In this document: positions 1 through 6,449 of the stretch, one piece after another
Numbering within the stretch: the first letter of the stretch is position 1
How the letters are laid out: each line of letters starts with the position of its first letter
From: Legionella longbeachae
GTDB taxonomy: Bacteria; Pseudomonadota; Gammaproteobacteria; Legionellales; Legionellaceae
Length of the DNA stretch: 9,777 bases
NCBI GenBank assembly: GCA_016191305.1
Contig: JACPOX010000184.1
Span: forward strand, 1-9,777
Direction: 5' to 3'
Program-made: the position numbers and the translations under genes
The notes under the pieces: model-generated
What the model saw: only the letters and a program-made list of their open reading frames with translations
The model's database searches: none
Told to the model about the DNA's origin: nothing

Positions 1-3
1 AGG

Positions 4-42
4 CTAATTCCTGGGTTCTATTTCTATAAGCCCGGGAATTAG
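4..42. repeat. Strong imperfect hairpin at the left edge
   Basis: Positions 4-17 pair with 29-42 over 14 contiguous base pairs, starting CTAATTCC and ending GGAATTAG. Two of the pairs are G-U wobbles in the plus-strand transcript. The loop is 11 nt. No T-tract follows on either strand, so it is not a standard intrinsic terminator. It could be a REP-like palindrome, an element end or an RNA processing signal. The window edge prevents seeing whether a second copy lies upstream. Confidence 0.5.
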
Positions 43-83
43 ATATCAGCAGCTTATCGCGAGGGCTTCTTCTCCAAATTTAA

Positions 84-422
84 CATAATCCGTTCGAGAC
101 TGATGTGAGTCAAGGTAAAAATGAACTCTCTTCCATAAAATATACTGAAAAAATATTGGAAGCCATTCGGAAAAACAACAGAAATGATTTGCTTGGTTAT
201 TTGCCAAAGCCTCCGAACTAGACAGTTTTGTCATTCAAAGACAAAGAAACCGACATGACACTGAAGCAGCTGATTGAAAAATCTTCCATTAATTTCAAAA
301 GACGCGATAAAATGTCCTTTTTTGACCCCTTCGACAAAAAAAGTGATCCCTCGTATGAGTTTACGCCGTTGTTTCTTCAGATTCGTTACCTACTGAAGCG
401 AGTATTTTCGGGATCCTATTAA
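84..422 (+). pseudogene. Possible gene remnant: two open segments in one frame split by TAG
   Basis: One reading frame is open from 84 to a TAG at 219-221, giving 45 residues that end in LLGYLPKPPN. It reopens at once in the same frame and runs to TAA at 420-422. The second part could start at TTG 228 (64 aa) or ATG 255 (55 aa), but neither has a good Shine-Dalgarno sequence. Both segments look protein-like: charged helical stretches such as TEKILEAIRKNN, then a C-terminus LQIRYLLKRVFSGSY. A single CAG to TAG change would explain the split. The same frame also has TAA at 27-29 and 81-83, so any ancestral gene is further degraded upstream. I recognise no family. A minus-strand frame over 46-234 (62 aa) is an equally unproven alternative. 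It may simply be chance open sequence. Confidence 0.25.
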
Positions 423-447
423 CTTAATTGGCACGATGGGTTCTGAA

Positions 448-480
448 GAGTGGTTGCCGAGGTGACTTGGCAATCTACTC
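448..480. repeat. Bulged hairpin in the intergenic region
   Basis: GAGTGGTTGCC at 448-458 pairs with GGCAATC at 469-475 and ACTC at 477-480, giving 11 base pairs (one a G-U) with a single bulged T and a 10-nt loop. It lies just left of the inverted-repeat unit and downstream of the ygfZ stop codon on the minus strand. No T-run follows, so terminator function is doubtful. It may belong to the same mobile or structured region. Confidence 0.4.
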
Positions 481-486
481 AAACCA

Positions 487-582
487 TAATGGCGTCAACT
501 TAGGAAAAGTAGAGGATGGAGCGTACAGCGCTTCATCCAGGCTGTCTTTGATATAGTTGTTCACCTTAAGTTGACACCATTA
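487..582. repeat. MITE-like 96-bp unit with terminal inverted repeats and inner hairpin
   Basis: The left end TAATGGCGTCAACTTAGG (487-504) is nearly the exact reverse complement of the right end CCTTAAGTTGACACCATTA (564-582), differing by one C/T change and one missing A. Inside, 514-523 pairs with 529-538 (GGATG..AGCG with CGCT..CATCC, one G-T pair) around a 5-nt loop. The outermost TA on each side could be a TA target duplication, as left by Tc1/mariner-IS630-type elements. There is no transposase. This fits a non-autonomous element or an IS relic. A 29-codon minus-strand frame, GTG 564 to TAG 475, crosses the unit and reads plausibly (DSLDEALYAP within it), so a gene-fragment origin is possible. 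The classification is inference; the repeat arms are seen directly. Confidence 0.5.
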
Positions 583-615
583 AACGTTCACTCCTAGGCG
601 GACCTCGATATTATT

Positions 616-1587
616 TCAAATTAATTCTAGAGGTTTAGTGTGTCCATCAAATAACACCACTCGATCTGAGTTCATTAGAATACTTACTGCTATCAAATAA
701 TGATCATTATCTATAACGGAAAAATCGATCAACTCACCAAGTTCTATACCTTCTCTAGCTTTAATTATTTTTTGTCCAGAATAGATTTTTTGATCTGATT
801 TTATTTTAAAGATTTTCAATTGGTGCTTTAAAGTAGCTTTATAATGCATTCGCGCAATAATTTCTTGTCCTTTATAACATCCTTTATTGAAATTAAGATA
901 TTGAGTATGTTGTAAATCAAGCCGATGTGGTAAAAATAATCCACGCGATTCAGGATAAATATTCAAATGTTGGTGTGAGAGTCTTAATGTATGCCATGTC
1001 AAAGAACCGAGCAATTGATTTTTTTCTAAAAATAGCTCTTCAATGTTATTAGCAAATTTTGGTTGAACTAAAATAATATAAAATCCATGTCCCAAATGAT
1101 AATAACAAGAATGAGCGGTATGGGCTTGTGCATAAAGTGCATTGGGGAAAAAGGAGGGGCCAGGAAGAATATCGTCATGATTTTGAAGATAAAAGCCAAA
1201 AATTCTTAATTGTGAATTACATTTGAGCGAAACTCTAGACAGCATCGCTGTTTTATTCAATGAATTAATGGTCAAATCTATTAAATCATTCGGCAGTATC
1301 AATTTGACTCCTTGCCAATTAATAATGTCCATTAAGGCAAGAACTCTCCCTTTTAGATTACATTGTGCTCCTTGGATCATTTGTATATCAGAGATTAAAC
1401 GAATGTCGCAAGTTAATTGTCCTTGCAAAAAATCAATGGTTTTGTCACCTTCAACCTGAATCACATTCAGGTAGGACAAATCAAATAAATAATTCTTTCC
1501 AGGTTGAAGGTTTAATTCTTCCTCTATGGTCTTAAATGTAGTTAAGGATCTGTTATTAATTAAATGATCAAAAGAAGTATTCTTCAT
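616..1587 (-). CDS. ygfZ: YgfZ/GcvT-like folate-binding protein for Fe-S enzyme maturation
   Basis: This 323-residue protein matches the usual length of E. coli YgfZ (about 326). It carries the family signature KGCYKGQE at residues 235-242, with the conserved Cys237. Family knowledge: YgfZ is a cytoplasmic tetrahydrofolate-binding protein related to the aminomethyltransferase GcvT. It supports the assembly or repair of certain Fe-S enzymes and affects tRNA thiomethylation by MiaB. The N-terminal part has the expected QGQLTCDI segment (55-62), and NLKGRVLALMDI at 77-88 corresponds to the folate-domain core. The ATG at 1585-1587 has a weak GGAAA 10 nt upstream. The gene diverges from sdhE across 73 bp, an arrangement shared with many gammaproteobacteria. 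Downstream lies the repeat-rich region 430-600, with no obvious terminator. Confidence 0.93.
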   Translation of the reverse strand: MKNTSFDHLINNRSLTTFKTIEEELNLQPGKNYLFDLSYLNVIQVEGDKTIDFLQGQLTCDIRLISDIQMIQGAQCNLKGRVLALMDIINWQGVKLILPNDLIDLTINSLNKTAMLSRVSLKCNSQLRIFGFYLQNHDDILPGPSFFPNALYAQAHTAHSCYYHLGHGFYIILVQPKFANNIEELFLEKNQLLGSLTWHTLRLSHQHLNIYPESRGLFLPHRLDLQHTQYLNFNKGCYKGQEIIARMHYKATLKHQLKIFKIKSDQKIYSGQKIIKAREGIELGELIDFSVIDNDHYLIAVSILMNSDRVVLFDGHTKPLELI

Positions 1588-1660
1588 AGTTTAACTGTTT
1601 CCGTTTACAAAGACAGTAGTGTATCATTTGCATGTTAAACAGATCACTAAGAGATTTTCA

Positions 1661-1906
1661 ATGTTGGATACTCGTGAAAAAGCAAGATTCTTATTTCACT
1701 GCCGCCGTGGAATGTTGGAACTTGACCTTATTTTAAAAAAATTTATTGAAAATCATCTTGAACACTTATCCAAACCGGAAATAAAAGCGTTTGATTCCTT
1801 ATTAAGTTGTACTGATCCAGAGTTATTTGCCTGGTTGATGGGCCACGAAGAACCTCAGGATAAAGAGTTAAAAGAAATTGTCACTATTATCCGAAATAGC
1901 AATTGA
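1661..1906 (+). CDS. sdhE: SdhE, FAD assembly factor for succinate dehydrogenase
   Basis: An 81-residue protein of the SdhE/YgfY (Sdh5) family, very close to the usual 80-90 residues. The hallmark RRGMLELD is at residues 15-22, with the conserved Gly17 and Glu20 of the RGxxE motif that acts in covalent flavin attachment. The following CTDPELFAWLMG matches the family's second conserved block. Known role: it binds the flavoprotein subunits of succinate dehydrogenase and fumarate reductase in the cytoplasm and promotes covalent FAD attachment. The ATG at 1661 is preferred over an in-frame GTG at 1619, because MLDTREKARF aligns with the N-terminus of known SdhE proteins and the 14 extra residues do not. 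The 3' end overlaps the start of the ygfX-like gene by 29 nt, implying a shared transcript. Confidence 0.92.
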   Translation: MLDTREKARFLFHCRRGMLELDLILKKFIENHLEHLSKPEIKAFDSLLSCTDPELFAWLMGHEEPQDKELKEIVTIIRNSN

Positions 1907-2294
1907 ACCTGGAAAATCAGAAACTTATTTGCGCTTGATTAGTGTGCTTTATCTAAGCACCATTTTTCTAATTATTTATTCATCAACATACTTTATTATT
2001 AAACTAATTTTAATTGCTTTAATAATCACTTGCTTAAGAAATGACTGGTCTAATAAAAAACCTTGGGGCAGACTTAAAAAAATTGAATTTATTGATAATA
2101 AATGGATTCTGGAAATGGAGGATGCAAAAAAGCAAGATTATACTCAGGCTACAATTCTTATTAATAATATTTTATTCCAGCTTATTCAATTTGAGAATCC
2201 TCAACAAAAAAAATTAATTGTCTTGTTTCATGATCAAGCTACAAATAGTCAATTGCGCCTATTACATCTCAAAATAACTCAGAATGGTATATAA
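1878..2294 (+). CDS. ygfX: YgfX-like inner membrane protein
   Basis: This frame encodes 138 residues with two closely spaced hydrophobic helices (about residues 18-34 and 36-52). A short basic stretch (NDWSNKKPWGRLKK) and a hydrophilic beta-rich tail follow. The topology, length and position right after sdhE match YgfX (DUF1434), the membrane partner of SdhE in enterobacteria. Sequence identity to E. coli YgfX is low by eye, so the name rests mainly on position and topology. No ATG occurs in frame before residue 80. The start is taken as TTG at 1878, inside sdhE, giving a 29-nt overlap and likely translational coupling; the true start could be slightly later. YgfX has been reported as an SdhE-linked toxin affecting FtsZ and MreB in E. 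coli; whether that holds here is unknown. Confidence 0.6.
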   Translation: MSLLSEIAIEPGKSETYLRLISVLYLSTIFLIIYSSTYFIIKLILIALIITCLRNDWSNKKPWGRLKKIEFIDNKWILEMEDAKKQDYTQATILINNILFQLIQFENPQQKKLIVLFHDQATNSQLRLLHLKITQNGI

Positions 2295-2295
2295 T
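2290..2295 (+). promoter_or_regulatory. Candidate -10 box upstream of rpoE
   Basis: A perfect TATAAT lies at 2290-2295, spanning the ygfX-like stop codon and 54 nt before the rpoE ATG. No good -35 box sits at 16-18 bp spacing (2267-2272 reads TCTCAA). AT-rich DNA produces such hexamers by chance, so this is weak. I see no match to the sigma-E autoregulatory GAACTT/TCTGA pair in this gap. Confidence 0.22.
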
Positions 2296-2348
2296 TATAC
2301 AAGTAAATCATAAAAATACCTATATCACGACGGAATAATGAGAGGGTA

Positions 2349-2906
2349 ATGAATAAACAAGCTTATTACACTGATAAAGACTTGGTTAGTTTAGCACAAC
2401 AGGGGAATATGGACGCCTATAATCTGTTGATGTCACGATATAACAATAAAATAGAAAAAATCATTTACTTAAATATCCAAGATCGAGCAAATGTAAGTGA
2501 TTTGGCACAAGAAGTATTAATTAAAGTTTATCGTTATTTACATTATTTTAAAAAGAAAAGTCAATTTTCCACTTGGTTGTATCGAATCACTAAAAATACC
2601 ATTAAAAATCATCATCGATTAGCAAATTTACGGATGGCCTTGGAAGCAGAATTTGCAGACAATTATTATCCATCAATCCAATTATCTCCTGAATATTTAG
2701 TAATAAATATTGAGTTCGGTGAACAATTTGAATCAGCTTTTTCTTTATTGTCTGAAGATCTCCGTCTTTGTTATGGAATGTATGTACTTGATGGTCAATC
2801 CTATGAGGATATTGCAAAAAAAATGGAATGTCCTATTGGAACCGTACGATCACGTATTTTCAGAGCAAGACAAATACTAATGGCTTCAGTAGGGGAATTT
2901 GTTTGA
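2349..2906 (+). CDS. rpoE: RpoE/AlgU-type ECF sigma factor
   Basis: A 185-residue group 4 (ECF) sigma factor, close to the 191-193 residues of E. coli RpoE and Pseudomonas AlgU. Region 2 (about 22-92) contains DLAQEVLIKVYRYLHYF and the promoter-melting segment SQFSTWLYRITKNTIKNHHR. Region 4 (about 128-178) contains the LSEDLRL block, DGQSYEDIAKKMECPIGTVRSRIFRARQIL and its helix-turn-helix. CPIGTVRSRIFRAR is nearly identical to the RpoE helix. Family role: it directs RNA polymerase to envelope-stress promoters. The ATG has a good AGAGGG ribosome binding site. In Pseudomonas, ygfZ, sdhE, nadB and algU-mucA-mucB lie together. Here the order is kept, but nadB and the anti-sigma genes are absent from the neighbourhood: the next gene is ruvB, after a 138-bp gap. 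Confidence 0.9.
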   Translation: MNKQAYYTDKDLVSLAQQGNMDAYNLLMSRYNNKIEKIIYLNIQDRANVSDLAQEVLIKVYRYLHYFKKKSQFSTWLYRITKNTIKNHHRLANLRMALEAEFADNYYPSIQLSPEYLVINIEFGEQFESAFSLLSEDLRLCYGMYVLDGQSYEDIAKKMECPIGTVRSRIFRARQILMASVGEFV

Positions 2907-2975
2907 TTAATTATTTTTTCGTTTAAGATGCACTAGATATGACTTTTCGGTGCACTGAGCTTAATAGTTACATTT

Positions 2976-3005
2976 TTGCTATCCTTATTGCAAAAAACAT
3001 ATGAT
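2976..3005 (+). promoter_or_regulatory. Candidate sigma-70 promoter for ruvB and the tol run
   Basis: The -35 box TTGCTA (2976-2981; 4 of 6 matches to TTGACA) is followed after an 18-bp spacer by TATGAT (3000-3005; 5 of 6 matches to TATAAT). Transcription would begin near 3012, about 33 nt before the ruvB ATG. It lies in the only sizeable gap between the sigma-factor gene and the end of the plus-strand cluster, so it is the best candidate to drive ruvB-ybgC-tolQRAB-nuclease. The -35 match is moderate and AT-rich spacers yield false positives. Confidence 0.45.
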
Positions 3006-3044
3006 AAAATAAATCCATTCCCCTAATTTCTTATTAAGACCTTT

Positions 3045-4049
3045 ATGCTGGAAAGTGATCGATTAATTAGTACTCAAAGCACTGTGTCAGAAGAAGCAAT
3101 TGATCGTGCTATCAGACCCCTAAGTCTTAAAGAATACATAGGGCAGGATGCAGTTAGTTTACAAATGCAGATTTTTATTGATGCAGCGAAAAAAAGAAAA
3201 GAAGCGCTGGATCATGTTTTGATTTTTGGCCCGCCTGGACTTGGCAAAACTACTTTAGCTAATATTATTGCCCATGAAATGCAAGTTAATTTGCGACAAA
3301 CTTCTGGCCCTGTGATTGAAAGGGCAGGAGATATTGCTGCAATTCTTACAAATCTACAAGAAAATGATGTTCTATTTATCGATGAAATTCATAGACTTAG
3401 CCCGGTAATTGAAGAAATACTTTATCCGGCAATGGAAGACTATAAACTGGATATTATGATTGGAGAGGGACCGGCTGCACGTTCCATAAAATTAGAATTA
3501 CCTCCATTTACGCTGATTGGAGCGACAACTCGCGCTGGTTTGCTTACTTCTCCGCTTAGAGATCGATTTGGAATAGTACAACGTTTGGAATACTATTCAG
3601 TAGATTCATTAACACAAATTGTGACACGTTCGGCGCAGTTATTGAATGTAAAAACAATGCCTGAGGGCGCAAAGGAAATCGCTCTACGTTCAAGGGGTAC
3701 GCCACGCATTGCAAATCGTTTATTACGAAGAGTTAGAGACTTTGCTGAAGTAAAAGGTGGTGGCATAATAACCTTTGATATTGCGCAAAAAGCATTGGAA
3801 ATGCTGGATGTAGATAAATATGGATTTGATCTCATGGATAGAAAATTACTCACGGCGGTGATCGAACAATTTAATGGTGGACCTGTTGGCGTAGATAGCA
3901 TAGCCGCTGCAATTGGGGAAGAAAAAGGTACTATTGAGGATGTTTTAGAGCCTTTTTTGATACAACAAGGATTCCTTATGCGCACACCAAGAGGTAGAAT
4001 AGCTACTCAAAGAGCGTATCAGCATTTTGGTTTAAATCTCATAGAATAG
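3045..4049 (+). CDS. ruvB: RuvB, Holliday junction branch-migration ATPase
   Basis: This 334-residue AAA+ ATPase is full length (E. coli RuvB is 336). Walker [10 protein letters not shown] is at 62-70 and Walker B DEIH at 113-116. Sensor 1 GATTRAG is at 159-165. The arginine finger lies in LRDRFG at 171-176, probably Arg174. A winged-helix DNA-binding domain ends the protein, with the typical [10 protein letters not shown] segment. RuvB hexamers, loaded by RuvA, pump DNA through Holliday junctions; RuvC resolves them. ruvC and ruvA are not upstream here, so ruvB is separated from its usual partners. The ribosome binding site is poor (TTAAGA, 9 nt before the ATG), but the [10 protein letters not shown] start agrees with the family. 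ybgC follows after 9 nt. Confidence 0.97.
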   Translation: MLESDRLISTQSTVSEEAIDRAIRPLSLKEYIGQDAVSLQMQIFIDAAKKRKEALDHVLIFGPPGLGKTTLANIIAHEMQVNLRQTSGPVIERAGDIAAILTNLQENDVLFIDEIHRLSPVIEEILYPAMEDYKLDIMIGEGPAARSIKLELPPFTLIGATTRAGLLTSPLRDRFGIVQRLEYYSVDSLTQIVTRSAQLLNVKTMPEGAKEIALRSRGTPRIANRLLRRVRDFAEVKGGGIITFDIAQKALEMLDVDKYGFDLMDRKLLTAVIEQFNGGPVGVDSIAAAIGEEKGTIEDVLEPFLIQQGFLMRTPRGRIATQRAYQHFGLNLIE

Positions 4050-4058
4050 GATTAGTTA

Positions 4059-4439
4059 ATGGATGTTACAATTACATATCAACAAAGATTTAGAGTCTAT
4101 GCTGAAGATGTTGATTTTATGGGAATTGTTTATCATGCGAATTATCTTTGTTATTTTGAACGAGCTCGAACAGAAATGCTAAGACAAAATAATTTTACTC
4201 TCTCTGATTTAATGAAGCAGAATATACTGTTTGCAGTGCATGATATGCATATACGCTATAAAGCGCCAGCAAGATTGGACGATTTATTGACGATTAAAAC
4301 CCAAGTTCAGCAACAAGGGGCATGTAGTTTTATATTTGATCAGATTATGCAAAACGAGCAGGATAGATTAATTAGTGAAGCCAAAGTTCAGGTAGTCTGT
4401 GTGGATGGTAATTTAAAGCCAAGACGATTCCCACACTAA
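4059..4439 (+). CDS. ybgC: YbgC, Tol-Pal-associated acyl-CoA thioesterase
   Basis: A 126-residue single-domain hotdog-fold thioesterase, slightly shorter than E. coli YbgC (134). The 4-hydroxybenzoyl-CoA thioesterase-type active site is evident in AEDVDFMGIVYHANYLCYFE, residues 15-34. Asp19 is the likely catalytic acid, with the conserved His26 and Tyr29 beside it. YERARTEML-type residues follow (FERARTEMLRQ). Family role: a cytoplasmic thioesterase acting on acyl-CoA or acyl-ACP and linked to phospholipid metabolism; in most gammaproteobacteria it is the first gene of the tol-pal operon, as here. AGGA lies 9 nt before the ATG. A 67-nt gap, containing a small bulged hairpin near 4446-4467, separates it from tolQ. 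Confidence 0.94.
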   Translation: MDVTITYQQRFRVYAEDVDFMGIVYHANYLCYFERARTEMLRQNNFTLSDLMKQNILFAVHDMHIRYKAPARLDDLLTIKTQVQQQGACSFIFDQIMQNEQDRLISEAKVQVVCVDGNLKPRRFPH

Positions 4440-4506
4440 ATTTAATTTCTCCTTTAAAGGTGAGAAAAAAGCAATCAATCAGTTCTTGGTACTGGAGATA
4501 ATATAA

Positions 4507-4997
4507 ATGAGTAATCAAGCAAATGTGTTAATGTATTTTATGCAAGCTGGTTTGGTAGTGAAATCAGTGATGGTATTACTAGCAGCTGCATCCATCACTT
4601 CATGGACGTTAATTTTTCAAAGAGCATGGTTTTTTAAACGGAAAAAACAATTAACAGATGCTTTTAATCGAAGATTTTGGGATAGTAGTGATTTAAGCAG
4701 ACTTTATACTGATATTGATAGTAACTCAGATGAAAAACATGGAATGGCAGCCATTTTTCATGCTGGTTTTAAGGAGCTTTAGGGCATGCTCAGCAAGCAA
4801 CTATAGCAATGGTAGCTCCGGGTATTTCTGAGGCTTTAGTTGCCACGGCTTTAGGTTTATTTACGGCAATACCGGCTGTTATTGCATATAACCGATATAC
4901 AACACGTGCTAATACTTTGTTAAACCGATTTGATTTATTTCAGGAAGAATTAATATCACTTATAGAACAACAAAAAAATGATACTGTAAGAGGGTAG
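4507..4997 (+). pseudogene. tolQ: tolQ, broken by an out-of-frame internal deletion
   Basis: TolQ is normally about 230 residues with three membrane helices and acts with TolR as the proton-driven stator. Here 4507-4782 encodes only 91 residues. They match the TolQ N-terminus: TM1 around 14-36, then SRLYTDID and IFHAGFKEL, ending at TAG 4780-4782. The C-terminus resumes one frame over at GCTTTAGGG (4776 onward) with ALGHAQQATIAMVAPGISEA and LFTAIPAVIAYNRYTTRAN, ending at TAG 4995-4997. Compared with my recollection of E. coli TolQ, about 64 residues are missing. These include TM2 and the conserved GTVGSI..YIGLFGTVWGIM stretch. The frame change requires a missing length of 3n+1 bases, roughly 190. 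The original ribosome binding site (GGAGAT) is intact. The C-terminal piece could start at ATG 4809 (62 aa), but with no clear ribosome binding site. A functional stator subunit is very unlikely from this sequence. An assembly error is possible. Confidence 0.9.
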
Positions 4998-5005
4998 AGT
5001 TCAAA

Positions 5006-5464
5006 ATGATCAGAACAAAAACCAAACGAGAGCGTCCTATATCAGAAATTAATGTCGTACCTTATATTGATGTGATGTTGGTTTTACTTGTTATATTTAT
5101 GATTACAGCACCTATGCTGAGTCAAGGAGTTACTGTGGATTTGCCCAAGGCGGCGAGCCAAACGTTAGCGCCTACAGATAGAGAACCTATTATTGTTTCA
5201 GTAAACCAACAAGGTACTTATTTCCTTAATATCAGTAGTACTCCTGCTGAGCCAATTGATGCACAGGCTATAGTTGTTCGCGTTGCTGCGGAATTAGAGT
5301 TAGCAAGACAATCAGGGCAAAAACTTAATGTTTTAGTTAAAGGAGATCAGGGAGTTGTATATGGAAAGGTTGTTCAAGCAATGGCATTACTCAAGCAAGC
5401 AGGTGCAGAACAAGTGGGATTGTTGACTGATTCAACGTCAGAAACATCAGAGGGTCAAGCATGA
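5006..5464 (+). CDS. tolR: TolR, Tol-Pal stator subunit (ExbD/TolR family)
   Basis: A 152-residue ExbD/TolR-family protein, near the E. coli length of 142. The N-terminal segment ISEINVVPYIDVMLVLLVIF (12-31) contains the single membrane helix and Asp22, the counterpart of the essential proton-carrying Asp23 of E. coli TolR. The periplasmic domain follows, including GVTVDLPKAA and LNVLVKGDQGVVYGKVVQAMALLKQAGAEQVGL. It works in the inner membrane with TolQ and TolA, coupling proton flow to pulling on the outer membrane Pal lipoprotein. The start lies 8 nt after the tolQ stop, with AGGG about 11 nt upstream. The last four bases overlap tolA (ATGA). It looks intact even though its partner tolQ is broken. 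Confidence 0.95.
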   Translation: MIRTKTKRERPISEINVVPYIDVMLVLLVIFMITAPMLSQGVTVDLPKAASQTLAPTDREPIIVSVNQQGTYFLNISSTPAEPIDAQAIVVRVAAELELARQSGQKLNVLVKGDQGVVYGKVVQAMALLKQAGAEQVGLLTDSTSETSEGQA

Positions 5465-6444
5465 TAAACAATCCTAGTTATCGTAAAGCTTTTTTTGCAG
5501 CAGTTGGTTTGCATCTTTTTTTAATTGTGATGCTTTTAACTGATAATTCAAGCCAACGTCCTGTTTTAACTGCAGAAAGCAAAAACTCACCAGGTGTAGA
5601 ACAACCCATTGCAGTGACACCTCAGACCGAGGTAGTGAAGGCAGTTAGTGTTGATAACAAACAAATTATGGAAACTGTAAATCGTTTGAAACAGGAGCGG
5701 GAGCAACAAAAACGAGCTGAAATTAATAGACAAAATGAGCTCAAACATCAGGCTGAAGTTGCAAAGCAACAAAGAGTAAAAGAACAACAACAACTTGCTC
5801 GACTCAAAGAAGAGACTAATAAAATTGCTATTGCGCGCAAGAAGCAGGCTGAGGAAGAGAAAAAGCATTTAAAACAATTGGCAGAACAAAAAGCATTGGA
5901 AGCCAAACGTATTGAAGAATTAAAAAAACAAAAGGAAGAATTAGTAAAACAACAGCAATTAGAAACAAAAAAGCTTGCTGATCTTAATAAGAAAAAATTA
6001 CAGGAAAAAGCGCTGGCTGATAAAATAAAAGCAGAACAAGCTGAAAAATCTAAAGCAGAGCTTGTTAAAGCAGAAATGGAAAGAAAAAAGCAAGCTGATG
6101 CGGCAGCTGCACAACAAGCAGCACAAAATGCTGCCCAACAAGCCCGTTTAGCTGGAGAAGTTGATAAATATAAAGCGCTTATTGTAAATGCCATAGGCAG
6201 AAATTGGATATTACCAGAAAATGTTGATAGTAGTCTATCAAGTCAATTCAGAATACGTTTGGCTCCTGATGGCATGGTATTAGAAGTCACTTTAACTCGC
6301 AGTAGCGGTGATCCGTTACTTGATCGATCCGCGCGAACAGCCATTTATAAAGCATCACCACTGCCTGTACCTACAGATGCAGATACATTTAGCCTGTTTC
6401 GCGACATCAGTTTAACCGTTCGACCAGAACAAGTTAGGGGATAA
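5461..6444 (+). CDS. tolA: TolA, Tol-Pal energy-transducing periplasm-spanning protein
   Basis: A 327-residue protein with the three classical TolA domains. Domain I is one membrane helix (about residues 10-26, [17 protein letters not shown]). Domain II is a long Lys/Glu/Gln/Ala-rich helical stalk (about 60-230) with many KQ, EE and KK runs. Domain III is a compact TonB_C-like domain (about 235-327) starting [13 protein letters not shown] and containing [12 protein letters not shown] and the LDRSARTAI helix. TolA connects the TolQR motor in the inner membrane with TolB and Pal at the outer membrane. It is shorter than E. coli TolA (421), mostly because the stalk is shorter, which is normal variation. 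It overlaps tolR by ATGA, implying translational coupling. Low sequence complexity in the stalk produces false long frames on the opposite strand. Confidence 0.95.
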   Translation: MINNPSYRKAFFAAVGLHLFLIVMLLTDNSSQRPVLTAESKNSPGVEQPIAVTPQTEVVKAVSVDNKQIMETVNRLKQEREQQKRAEINRQNELKHQAEVAKQQRVKEQQQLARLKEETNKIAIARKKQAEEEKKHLKQLAEQKALEAKRIEELKKQKEELVKQQQLETKKLADLNKKKLQEKALADKIKAEQAEKSKAELVKAEMERKKQADAAAAQQAAQNAAQQARLAGEVDKYKALIVNAIGRNWILPENVDSSLSSQFRIRLAPDGMVLEVTLTRSSGDPLLDRSARTAIYKASPLPVPTDADTFSLFRDISLTVRPEQVRG

Positions 6445-6449
6445 ACCTC

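Noticed and set aside
1619..1660. GTG start extending SdhE by 14 residues
   Set aside because: The SdhE family starts at the position of ATG 1661, and the extension has no conserved residues.
3593..3985. 130-codon minus-strand frame inside ruvB
   Set aside because: It is a shadow of the well-conserved RuvB C-terminal half, with no independent coding evidence.
4446..4467. Hairpin between ybgC and tolQ as a terminator
   Set aside because: The stem TTTCTC/GAGAAA is weak and bulged and lacks a T-run after it. A terminator here would also cut the operon before tolQ.
4780..4782. Programmed frameshift joining the two tolQ pieces
   Set aside because: A frameshift could not restore the roughly 64 missing residues, and no slippery heptamer precedes the TAG; a deletion is the simpler reading.
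5587..6194. Long minus-strand frames rich in Ser, Cys, Phe and Leu opposite tolA
   Set aside because: They are the complement of the repetitive Lys/Glu/Gln/Ala stalk of TolA. Low complexity leaves the opposite frames open; there is no ribosome binding site and no family resemblance.
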